Made by a program: the position numbers and the translations under genes
Notes under the pieces: generated by a model
What the model was told of the DNA's origin: nothing
The model's database searches: none
What the model saw: only the letters and a program-made list of their open reading frames with translations
Assembly (NCBI RefSeq): GCF_937910895.1
Contig: NZ_CALEMI010000019.1
Location: 1-62,441, forward strand
Source: an uncultured Dokdonia sp.
GTDB taxonomy: Bacteria; Bacteroidota; Bacteroidia; Flavobacteriales; Flavobacteriaceae
Direction: 5' to 3'
Length of the DNA: 62,441 nt
Shown here: one piece after another, positions 1 through 7,974 of the stretch
Numbering within the stretch: position 1 is the stretch's first letter
Layout of the letters: every line of letters begins with the position of its first letter

Positions 1-14
1 CTGATTTTAAATAC

Positions 15-46
15 CAATTCCTCTGGGGCTAGCCCCAGAGGAATTG
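15..46. repeat. Perfect 32-bp palindrome
   Basis: Two 16-base arms with no spacer are exact reverse complements; each arm carries the run CCTCTGGGG or its complement. There is no adjacent T-run on either strand, so a simple intrinsic terminator is not obvious. It lies about 80 bases downstream of the stop of the leftward membrane protein gene at 128. The window starts only 14 bases before it, so I cannot tell whether it repeats further left. Confidence 0.6.
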
Positions 47-127
47 AAACAACAGACAGAGTTTAATTTACAGACCCAGAGGATTCGGAAATATAACTAA
101 TTAGAAAAAATTCATTTCACATCCACT

Positions 128-1045
128 TTATATTTTTTTTATCGTTCCTTCTCCAAGGTATTTTCGAAGCCCTTCTTGTATATCTATAGTAGGTTTTTTT
201 AAAACATCAGAGGGTATTTCTGTTATAGATTTTCTCAGTAAATGTGCAAGTTCGCTAAACAAGAATTCACCATTATTACTATCTACCTCTAATAACCTTA
301 AGTCTTCTAATTGTTTTAAAAAAGTCGTATGGGCGATAATCTTATCATCATCGGAACTTTTATCGTATAAAGTAGCAAATGATCGTATTGTTGAACTATC
401 AGATAATTTTAAATAACTAGAAAAAGAAAAATAGACAATAGTCTTAAGCTTATCTATTTTTTCATTATTGTAATTATAGAGCCTTTGATTGTTGTCAACT
501 ATTCCTTGTGTGTTTTCTAATTTTTTTTCAACTTCATTAATATCTAGTTGCTTATCTACAATAGTACTTTTTAATTTTTTTATTGTATCGTTTTTTTCTT
601 TTAATTCTCTCTCGTTAGCTGATAGAGAGTCCCTAATGCTTTCTAGTGAGCTTAATAATTCATTTCTGTCTAGTTCTAATCTGCTATATCGCTCCTTAGT
701 TACAATGTTATTGGAGTCTATTTTACTATCTATCCAAGGCTTTATTTTAAGTTCCGAATAATTCACAATAAACCTAGAGAGGTTTAATAGCACATAGGAT
801 AATGAGAGAATTAGGAATGTTACTCCTAGATTTATTAATAAACCATAGAGAAAGCTATTTTCAGTCAAATAGCTTTTCATATAGGTTAACCTACTTTCTA
901 AATTAGTACTACTATCAAAATAGATTAATGAATAAATAAAATCCCAATTTCGTAATATCCAGACGAAAAGATACGTCCCGAAAAATGGGTTTTTTATTTT
1001 ACTCCCCGTAAAGTCTTTAGCTGATTCAAATAATTTGATAATCAT
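128..1045 (-). CDS. Membrane protein with two TM helices and a long coiled coil
   Basis: I do not recognise a named family. The 305 residues show two hydrophobic helices, about 21-43 and 66-93. A charged coiled coil rich in L, E and K follows at about 118-185, then a mixed C-terminal domain at about 195-305 that could be helical or winged-helix-like. The N-terminal layout (an NPFFGTYLFVW stretch followed by NW) resembles uncharacterised membrane proteins I associate with accessory regions, but that is recollection only. It is transcribed leftward, away from the secreted protein at 1304, and the 258-base gap between them holds the first copy of the island's shared upstream repeat. It is AT-rich like its island neighbours. 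Function unknown; it could be a membrane-anchored sensor or effector. Confidence 0.7.
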   Translation of the reverse strand: MIIKLFESAKDFTGSKIKNPFFGTYLFVWILRNWDFIYSLIYFDSSTNLESRLTYMKSYLTENSFLYGLLINLGVTFLILSLSYVLLNLSRFIVNYSELKIKPWIDSKIDSNNIVTKERYSRLELDRNELLSSLESIRDSLSANERELKEKNDTIKKLKSTIVDKQLDINEVEKKLENTQGIVDNNQRLYNYNNEKIDKLKTIVYFSFSSYLKLSDSSTIRSFATLYDKSSDDDKIIAHTTFLKQLEDLRLLEVDSNNGEFLFSELAHLLRKSITEIPSDVLKKPTIDIQEGLRKYLGEGTIKKI

Positions 1046-1126
1046 ATATGATAATTGAAATTTTAGGGAAAGATAATTCTAATCTTCTAAACTAGAAATC
1101 CTTATAAGGATCGCTTATTTTAATTA

Positions 1127-1206
1127 TAGGGAAATCCCGTATTGATTAGCGATTCTTGAATAAACATCTTTTTTCTCAAGTTCATTACGGTTTTCCGTAA
1201 TGAAAT
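1127..1206 (+). repeat. Island upstream repeat, copy 1
   Basis: About 80 bases upstream of the secreted-protein gene. Over 1141-1200 it matches 3011-3070 at 51 of 60 positions by hand alignment, and its left part matches copy 3 near 7907. It ends in a perfect hairpin at 1181-1204: 10-base arms TTCATTACGG and its complement around a TTTT loop. It is a likely shared promoter, operator or 5' leader element for the module. Confidence 0.65.
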
Positions 1207-1303
1207 AACAAATCCTTTACAGATATTACACAATTGTTTTGATTCCCAAACTCAATAGCAAGCTTACTTATGTAAAATGGTAAAGTAACCAAACACAATT
1301 TTT

Positions 1304-2959
1304 ATGAAAAAATTTTTACTATTACTCGTTTTTCTAAGTTTCTACTATTCTGCATTTTCACAAGAATATCAATCTTTTTTGAAAAACACTGGCATAATAT
1401 TAAAGTCAGGAAATGTTACTGAAGAACCTATCTTAAAAGTTATTCAAAATGAAAATGGTTTTTATACTGTTATTATTGAATCTTTCAAGGATAGTAATAG
1501 AGGAACTTCATTCAAGATGAAACCTTTCTCTTATGTTTTGTTTAAGTCAAAGTTCATAATCTCTTTTCCAATACTAAAACAAAAAGGGTTGGTCCCAGAT
1601 GTTTATGATGATGCATTGGCTGCAAATGAAATTGAGTTATTAAAATTATATTCAGACATTGCTTCATACTTTTATACGATAAATGAAAGACCACAAGTCG
1701 CAACAGTAAGTTTAAAAAATGAAGAATTTGAAGTATATTCATCTATAAGGCATGAAAAATCTGTTGAGAATAAGTTAAAAAGCCATAGTGCTGATAGGAA
1801 GGTTGGTAAATTAATAAATCCTGTCATAGAAATATCTTTTTATGCAGGGTTTATTGAGAAAATTGAAGTTCGAGGGAAAATAGATGATATAGATGTAACA
1901 TTTGTAAATAAATATTCTATTGGAGTATCTTCAATAAGTAATATCGGGGGGTTTAGAAAAATGAGGTTATTTAGTCTTTATGATTATGATGTAGAAGTTA
2001 ATGATATTCAAACTCCAACTACTCCAATATTTGTTAGTGGTAAGAATTTCAATGTAAAAATTGAAGATAAGTCTGAACAAGTTAAAAGTGGTTATAGCCC
2101 AACACATAGCACTGAAAAATTATTTATTTATGTAAATGATATAATAAATTATCAGAGGATTATTGATGTAAACGCCAATGATATCAGCCCTGACAAACAA
2201 AAAATAATTTTAGATAAACATCAACAATCATCAAATTTATATAAAGAAGAATCTACTAAAATTCTTGAAGCTATTGTCTATTCAGATTTGCTTGGTGCAT
2301 TAGAAGAAGAAAATCCTAATGGAATTGTACAAATAGAAGTAGCTAAACGTTTTAATATAAATACTGCTAGAGGAGACTTATTTGGTGGAGGTGGTGGGTT
2401 TCTTGAATATCTAGATGGAAAAATACTGCTCTCTAAAATCGAAGAAAATAATAAATTTTTGCAACCGACAAATAATGTATTTGACAATTTGGACTTGTAT
2501 CAATATCGAAATTTTTCAGCAGGGGGATCATTTAATTTAGTTTCCTTTGAAAATCAAAACTTGAAGCTAAATGCATTTCTTGAAACAGGTCTAGAGTTTT
2601 CTAGAAGCGGATTTAGATTTTCAGATGATGAAGAGGGGCAGAATGCAAATTCTTTAGAATGGACAACCCAAGTAAAAGCCCACTTCTTTCCAGAGAGAAG
2701 ATATGGAGTTCAGGTATCAGATAAACTATCTTATTATGAAATTTTAAGTGATCAATCAGATTTGTTGAGTGCTTTAAATACTAAAAGTAATTGGATAAAT
2801 ACTATTGAGTTTATGGCATATTTAGATATCTCTACTTCATCTAAACTATTTGTCAGATATAGTATTGTACATGATCTTGAAGATATAAATAATAACTTTT
2901 CAAGGTTTCAACTCGGAAGTGCATTTTACATTCTAGAAAAGAATAGAAAGGATAAATAA
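1304..2959 (+). CDS. Secreted protein with probable C-terminal outer-membrane barrel
   Basis: I recognise no named family. The 551-residue product begins with a clear type I signal peptide (MKKF, hydrophobic core, cleavage probably after S19 before QEYQ). Residues 25-350 form a soluble, mixed, charged region. A glycine run follows at 361-365. Residues about 400-545 alternate polar and hydrophobic residues in short stretches, as in an outer-membrane beta-barrel; this is inference from pattern. It is the first of three island units that carry a copy of the shared upstream repeat, so it is probably co-regulated with the small ORF at 3139 and the TPR/SH3 gene at 7975. In a module that also has inner-membrane proteins, it would be the outer-membrane or periplasmic part. 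Confidence 0.75.
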   Translation: MKKFLLLLVFLSFYYSAFSQEYQSFLKNTGIILKSGNVTEEPILKVIQNENGFYTVIIESFKDSNRGTSFKMKPFSYVLFKSKFIISFPILKQKGLVPDVYDDALAANEIELLKLYSDIASYFYTINERPQVATVSLKNEEFEVYSSIRHEKSVENKLKSHSADRKVGKLINPVIEISFYAGFIEKIEVRGKIDDIDVTFVNKYSIGVSSISNIGGFRKMRLFSLYDYDVEVNDIQTPTTPIFVSGKNFNVKIEDKSEQVKSGYSPTHSTEKLFIYVNDIINYQRIIDVNANDISPDKQKIILDKHQQSSNLYKEESTKILEAIVYSDLLGALEEENPNGIVQIEVAKRFNINTARGDLFGGGGGFLEYLDGKILLSKIEENNKFLQPTNNVFDNLDLYQYRNFSAGGSFNLVSFENQNLKLNAFLETGLEFSRSGFRFSDDEEGQNANSLEWTTQVKAHFFPERRYGVQVSDKLSYYEILSDQSDLLSALNTKSNWINTIEFMAYLDISTSSKLFVRYSIVHDLEDINNNFSRFQLGSAFYILEKNRKDK

Positions 2960-3001
2960 AAAGTATGCGAGTTTCTCAAAATGCCTCTTTTAGACTGTTA
3001 G

Positions 3002-3075
3002 TCACCCTATATTGATTAACAATTCTTAAACAAATATCTTTTTTCTCAAGTTCATTACGGAAACCCGTAAGAAAT
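3002..3075 (+). repeat. Island upstream repeat, copy 2
   Basis: This is the second copy of the element at 1127. The block ATATCTTTTTTCTCAAG and the left hairpin arm TTCATTACGG are conserved. The loop has changed from TTTT to AAAC, and the right arm keeps CCGTAA but is otherwise weaker. It lies 64 bases upstream of the small proline-rich ORF. Confidence 0.65.
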
Positions 3076-3138
3076 TAAATATTATTATTCAGTTATTTAT
3101 GTCTATAAAATCAAACTATTAAATATAATATAAAGACT

Positions 3139-3255
3139 ATGGCAAAAAAGGCACCAACTAACGCACCAAGTAAGACAGGAAATCCATCAGGTCCAAGAAG
3201 AGGAAATAATCCACCTAGTAAACCTACACCAAAACCAACTCCTCCCAAAAAATAG
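3139..3255 (+). CDS. Small basic proline-rich peptide, possibly frameshifted
   Basis: ATG at 3139 opens a 38-codon frame ending in TAG at 3253-3255. The product is almost entirely Pro, Lys, Asn, Ser, Thr and Gly (start MAKKAPTNAPSKTG, end PTPKPTPPKK), strongly basic and probably disordered. It follows copy 2 of the shared upstream repeat. The stop comes straight after a run of six A at 3247-3252. Removing one A would continue the frame for 29 more codons, with a plausible tail (YTYWNGSKYDIKSF), to a TAA at 3338-3340. The gene may therefore be about 66 residues and broken by an indel, a sequencing error or slippage, or the 38-residue form may be real. Function unknown. Repeat placement and biased composition, rather than homology, are why I call it. 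Confidence 0.5.
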   Translation: MAKKAPTNAPSKTGNPSGPRRGNNPPSKPTPKPTPPKK

Positions 3256-3439
3256 CAATCCTAGTTATACTTATTGGAATGGATCAAAATATGATATAAA
3301 ATCTTTTAGTTACTCTATTACTAAAGGTCTGTTTTGCTAAATAATGATAGAATATCAGGTATAAATACGTGGTTATATTTCTACATATTCTATTAGATTT
3401 ATAGCAATAATTCGCTGAACCTCAGTTTTATGAGAATAT

Positions 3440-3468
3440 ATATTGTTACAGTAAGCCTATAACAATAT
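3440..3468 (+). promoter_or_regulatory. Inverted repeat before the KAP-like NTPase gene
   Basis: The arms ATATTGTTA (3440-3448) and TAACAATAT (3460-3468) are exact inverted repeats separated by 11 bases, 48 bases before the ATG at 3517. The size and spacing suit an operator for a dimeric repressor; a hairpin in the leader is the alternative. In the rest of 3341-3516 I see no gene. Confidence 0.35.
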
Positions 3469-3516
3469 GACTTCGCCCCTCCTAAATGTTTAAAAGTTAA
3501 TAATATTATTATTGTA

Positions 3517-6500
3517 ATGGCCGATTACGAGTACTCTAATTTAAAAGAAATCTATATTGAACTAAAAAACTATAAATTCTTTCATAGCCCATCTACCGTA
3601 GATAAAATAGACGAACGTTTCAGAGGAAGAAATCAAATAGAAACCAAATTATATAATATATTAACAAAAAGTGAGGTTAAGTCTGGTGCTTATCTAATTA
3701 CTGGATATAGAGGTGTAGGAAAGACTAGTTTAATAAACAAGGTTTTATTTCGCTTAGTACACTTTAATCTCCCTTTTAAATTAAAAAAAATAAATCCGCC
3801 AATAATTGTTAAGATTAACCTCGGGCATGAAGAATTAAAAGAGAAGGATATACTAAATTTAATTGCCAAGTCGCTTTTAGATAAATATATCAATTGGCAT
3901 TCAAAACTTATTTTTAGTATTTTATCTATTACATTTATTCCATCTTATATTGCATTTTGCATATTATACTTATCAGAAATTATTGGTTTAGAGGATATTT
4001 ACACCTTCTTTAAAGCTTTCAGTAGTTTTAAAATATCAAGCTACATATCTATAAATAGTAAGATTTTAGATACTTCATTTTTTATAGTGTCCACAATATT
4101 ATTTTTCAAATTAATTAGATTTTTAATACACAGGACATTCTATAATATTTTCCCCAATCATTTTTCTGCCATAAAAAAATTAATTTTTTTAAATAACAGA
4201 ATTGATACATACATAACAGAAGAAAATAAAATAAGTATTAAAAATTCTTATTTGAATAAATTATTCAGTAAGAAATTAGCATATACGATTGCAGGGTCTA
4301 GAGATATTGAAATAGCATTATTAGATATATTTGAATATATTGATAGGATTAAATTTTTCTTTAAGCCTAAGTTCATATTTGTGTTTGATGAGCTAGATAA
4401 AATTGAAGCACATAGGAATACAACAATTATAGAAAAAGAGGAATTCTTAAAGAACTCTAAATATACTACCAATGCTGAGTTAACAAGAAGTAGGCAAGAA
4501 GCTACTTCAAAAATTTTAGCAAATTTAAAACACTTCTTCTCAACAGCGAGAGCTAAATTTATTTTTATTGCTGGAAGGGAAATGTACGACGCAACTCTTG
4601 GAGATATAAGTAATAGAAATTATTTTTTAGGGAGCATCTTCCATGATGTTATCTACATAAATAGTTTCTTAACAGAAGATCCTGTTTCATTAAAAACACC
4701 ATCTGAGGATTCTTATGAATTTTCTCATGTTTCGTATTACCATTCAATGGCTGAGGAATTTGTATGTCAATTTTTAATGCCTAAAAAATTTGACTATAAA
4801 GATAAAGATAAAAAATACAAAGCGCGATTAGATAATCCTAAACGGATCAGAAGAGAAACATCAAAATGGATTAAGTTTGGTTTTTTGAAACCTGAAAGAA
4901 GAAAGAGTATATCATTAAAGACTTATAATTTATATCTAGAAGCATGTTCTGGACTAAGCCAAACAGATATTAAGAAGATTATTTTTTCACTTAATCAATT
5001 CATAATATATCTATCACATAGAAGTTCAGGTTCTCCTAAAAAAATGACACATTTATTAGAGAATTATATATGTAAAGATAATAACTGGTTAAGTAGAGGA
5101 GATAATCAGTATAGGGAAATAAGATATCTTTCTGTTGTCGATACAAGTAGAAAACGAAATAGAGATACCCTTTTTCTTCATTTTGATTATTATTCTCAAC
5201 ATGTCTTTGGATTTACTAACTACCTATCTATACCCTACTACTATAATATTTCACGTTACGTGAGACGTTATAACGATAAACTAATGGTTTCAACATCTTA
5301 TTTAATAGACCATTTATATAAATTTCATGATTTTGGATTTTCTTGGAGAAACTTAGAAGTAACTCCTGAAATAATTGATGTTAATAAAGCTCCTACTCTA
5401 CGAAAATTAATAGAAGATATTGTTACTTTTCTGAGCTATACACATTTGCAATATATCGTTAGTGGCTTGTATGATTTCAAATTCAAGAAGAAAATATCAT
5501 ATGAGATTAATTTTTTGTCTAAGATTTCTGATAGAGAGTCAGCCGCTCTTAATTTTACACTCGATGAATCACAAGAAGTAAAAGGTCATTTTTATAAAAA
5601 ATTAGAAATAATTAATAAAGATTATAGTAACAAGATAAATGAAGATTATATTCATTCAAAAGGGTATATCCAACAAAGTCTTGCGGATCTCTATTACTAT
5701 GATCAAGAATACGACGATGCTTCTGTTATATATAAAGATGCGATACAGAGTATAAGATCAAATGATAATGAAGAAATTAGTATTAGATTAATAATTGTTT
5801 TGTCGAGAATAATGTTAAAACTGGCACTAAGTTTTGAAAAAAAGAAAGCTTACACCTCAGCATTTATGGCTTATGTGGAACTATCTGATTTAATTTTGAG
5901 TAGTATAGAAATTGAGTTAGAGAAAATAGGTTATGTAAAATTAAAAGAGAATAATGATATTAATGTTTACAAAGTTGGTAAAGATGGGAAATTAGGCTCT
6001 AAAGAAAATGAATTCTTCATCAATTATTTTACAGATATTTTTAATCAACCCATATCTTCAGAAAGTCACAGGGGAGTTCTTAAAACTACTGTTTTAGAAA
6101 CTGTTAGATTACTTTATCAGCCTTTTATAGCAAAACTACATGTCCAAAATAAAGAAAAGTTAGGTGGGATAACTGATGCAGACATAGAACTTACACTTAA
6201 AGAGGTCTCTTTTTTAACAAAGGTCACTAATCCTATTTTAGAGAAAAAAATATTATCTGAATACCATAACAAAATAGGCGATCTACTATTTTTTTCTAAC
6301 TATAATACAGATAAATACGATGCTAATTTTATGTATTTAAACGCCTTGAAACTATTTGCGCAAAGCACAGATCCTACGAGCGAACAAAATGATAATGTAG
6401 TTGATATTATATTTGATTACCTGATAAATCAAGAAAGTGATAGATTAAGTTTTGAAGAATTAAAAATGGTAGCTAGTAATTTGAGTGATTATGGAGACTC

Positions 6501-7821
6501 TCTTTTATCTGAAGTCAATAAAGACGATCAAGAGCTAAATTTTAATATTGACACCTTAGACTTACTTGAAAAAATCATACAAGATCCAAAAAAATTAGAT
6601 AGTCTAAAGAAAGATATTATAAGTGTATATAACAATGGAAGATTGAATACTGTTTTTTGTTGTTATGCTCTATCTTATTATTTTTATTTTAAAAATGATG
6701 ATCATAGTAAGGCTTCTTTTCAATTCATAAAAATATTACACGTATTAGAAATCAATAAATCGGAGTTAATTAAAATATTTGACAACATTTCACGTAAAAA
6801 AGATTTTTTTGAAAAATTAAAAAAAATAGTAGAAAAAATTCTTTATTCTATATATAGATCATATCATTCCTCTACCAGACAAGAAATAGATAGGATAAAG
6901 AGTATTTTTAAATTAAGAGAAACCAAGGATATTGATCGAGAATTCCATTATATACTTAATAACTTGCCTTCAATCAGTGAAGCCCATGAAGTTTTAATGT
7001 TATACAAGCTTTTAACAATCGATTTCGGAATTGATAATCCAATAAGTAATTCTCCGGATGGAATAAAAGAATACTTACAAAAATATAATCCGAGTATATA
7101 TTCAAGTTTTAATGGTATGTATAGTCGCCTTAATAACTTATATATTAAGGTTAAAGTGAATCATCAAGTTTTCTCTGTAGTTAAAAAGGAATACAAAGAG
7201 TATTTTGAAAGACCAACAGATTTTCCAACAACAAGAATTAACACTACTCTACAATCAAATTGGGAGGTAATTAAACATGACAGAGAATTAATAAAATACT
7301 TAATTGCTGATAGTATTTATTGTTTAACCGAAATGATTCGTATTTTGAAAATTTTTGGTGTAACATATATAACCAACCACTCTACGTTTGGTTTTGCCTA
7401 TGAGAAGAGGAGTGTTTGGTGTAATTATTTCGACGATTACGATGCTATAGAAAGAGACCCTAAGTGTCATATAGAAAGGGCTAATGAGGATGATATAGGA
7501 AAAACAACTTTGTATATAACAATAAGAAATCTCATTGGATCTCAGGCTATGTCAAATTTGAAAGCTAAATATAACTTAGAAAAAGCTATTTCTCATTATG
7601 TAAAATCAATTGAATCACATAATGGCAAATTTGCGTACGATAGAATGACTGAAAACTTATACTACCTAGATAATGATTTTAATGATAATCATTTACATTT
7701 TTTCGCAAGTTTAGAGAGGTATAAAATCAAAATAAGAGACACATATAGTAAGATACAAAATTGTAAAAATGAACTTCACGAATCTAAAATATATGATGTT
7801 GATAATTACATGAAAAAATAA
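3517..7821 (+). CDS. Large membrane P-loop NTPase, KAP-like, with helical repeat C-terminus
   Basis: The 1434-residue protein has a Walker A at 63-71 (GYRGVGKTS) and a Walker B at about 285-297 (KFIFVFDELDKIE). Between them lie two hydrophobic segments, about 131-157 and 184-204. Transmembrane helices inserted between Walker A and B are the hallmark of KAP-family NTPases, some of which take part in phage exclusion (PifA). Residues about 340-375 (FIFIAGRE onward) look like a sensor region. The C-terminal 900 residues are helical; about 715-760 (SLADLYYYDQEYDDASVIYKDAI) reads as a TPR. A STAND-type ATPase is the alternative. It is followed by the TPR/SH3 membrane protein, itself behind copy 3 of the repeat. 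I infer an inner-membrane NTPase that senses or powers something through its repeat domain; a defence role is inference only. Confidence 0.75.
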   Translation: MADYEYSNLKEIYIELKNYKFFHSPSTVDKIDERFRGRNQIETKLYNILTKSEVKSGAYLITGYRGVGKTSLINKVLFRLVHFNLPFKLKKINPPIIVKINLGHEELKEKDILNLIAKSLLDKYINWHSKLIFSILSITFIPSYIAFCILYLSEIIGLEDIYTFFKAFSSFKISSYISINSKILDTSFFIVSTILFFKLIRFLIHRTFYNIFPNHFSAIKKLIFLNNRIDTYITEENKISIKNSYLNKLFSKKLAYTIAGSRDIEIALLDIFEYIDRIKFFFKPKFIFVFDELDKIEAHRNTTIIEKEEFLKNSKYTTNAELTRSRQEATSKILANLKHFFSTARAKFIFIAGREMYDATLGDISNRNYFLGSIFHDVIYINSFLTEDPVSLKTPSEDSYEFSHVSYYHSMAEEFVCQFLMPKKFDYKDKDKKYKARLDNPKRIRRETSKWIKFGFLKPERRKSISLKTYNLYLEACSGLSQTDIKKIIFSLNQFIIYLSHRSSGSPKKMTHLLENYICKDNNWLSRGDNQYREIRYLSVVDTSRKRNRDTLFLHFDYYSQHVFGFTNYLSIPYYYNISRYVRRYNDKLMVSTSYLIDHLYKFHDFGFSWRNLEVTPEIIDVNKAPTLRKLIEDIVTFLSYTHLQYIVSGLYDFKFKKKISYEINFLSKISDRESAALNFTLDESQEVKGHFYKKLEIINKDYSNKINEDYIHSKGYIQQSLADLYYYDQEYDDASVIYKDAIQSIRSNDNEEISIRLIIVLSRIMLKLALSFEKKKAYTSAFMAYVELSDLILSSIEIELEKIGYVKLKENNDINVYKVGKDGKLGSKENEFFINYFTDIFNQPISSESHRGVLKTTVLETVRLLYQPFIAKLHVQNKEKLGGITDADIELTLKEVSFLTKVTNPILEKKILSEYHNKIGDLLFFSNYNTDKYDANFMYLNALKLFAQSTDPTSEQNDNVVDIIFDYLINQESDRLSFEELKMVASNLSDYGDSLLSEVNKDDQELNFNIDTLDLLEKIIQDPKKLDSLKKDIISVYNNGRLNTVFCCYALSYYFYFKNDDHSKASFQFIKILHVLEINKSELIKIFDNISRKKDFFEKLKKIVEKILYSIYRSYHSSTRQEIDRIKSIFKLRETKDIDREFHYILNNLPSISEAHEVLMLYKLLTIDFGIDNPISNSPDGIKEYLQKYNPSIYSSFNGMYSRLNNLYIKVKVNHQVFSVVKKEYKEYFERPTDFPTTRINTTLQSNWEVIKHDRELIKYLIADSIYCLTEMIRILKIFGVTYITNHSTFGFAYEKRSVWCNYFDDYDAIERDPKCHIERANEDDIGKTTLYITIRNLIGSQAMSNLKAKYNLEKAISHYVKSIESHNGKFAYDRMTENLYYLDNDFNDNHLHFFASLERYKIKIRDTYSKIQNCKNELHESKIYDVDNYMKK

Positions 7822-7906
7822 TCCTAGGTTATTTTCCAAGTTAATAATAAGATGATTATTCAAATCTGCATTCACACGATTTTTTCATGAGTATTGATAT
7901 AATAAT

Positions 7907-7950
7907 ATAGGGAAATCCCGTATTGATCAGCAATCAATTAGAATATACAT
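7907..7950 (+). repeat. Island upstream repeat, copy 3 (partial)
   Basis: This copy has the left part of the element: TATAGGGAAATCCCG, identical to the corresponding stretch of copy 1, then a block similar to ATTGATTAGCGATTC. The Y-rich block and the terminal hairpin are missing. It lies about 25 bases upstream of the ATG at 7975. Confidence 0.5.
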
Positions 7951-7974
7951 TCGCTACATATCATCAATACAATA

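Noticed and set aside
15-50. CRISPR repeat ending in GAATTGAAAC
   Set aside because: Only one copy, fully palindromic, and no spacer-repeat pattern or cas gene in the window.
489-761. 90-codon plus-strand frame
   Set aside because: Antisense to the coiled-coil membrane protein; low-complexity Ser/Leu/Phe composition expected from a shadow of a Lys/Glu-rich coiled coil.
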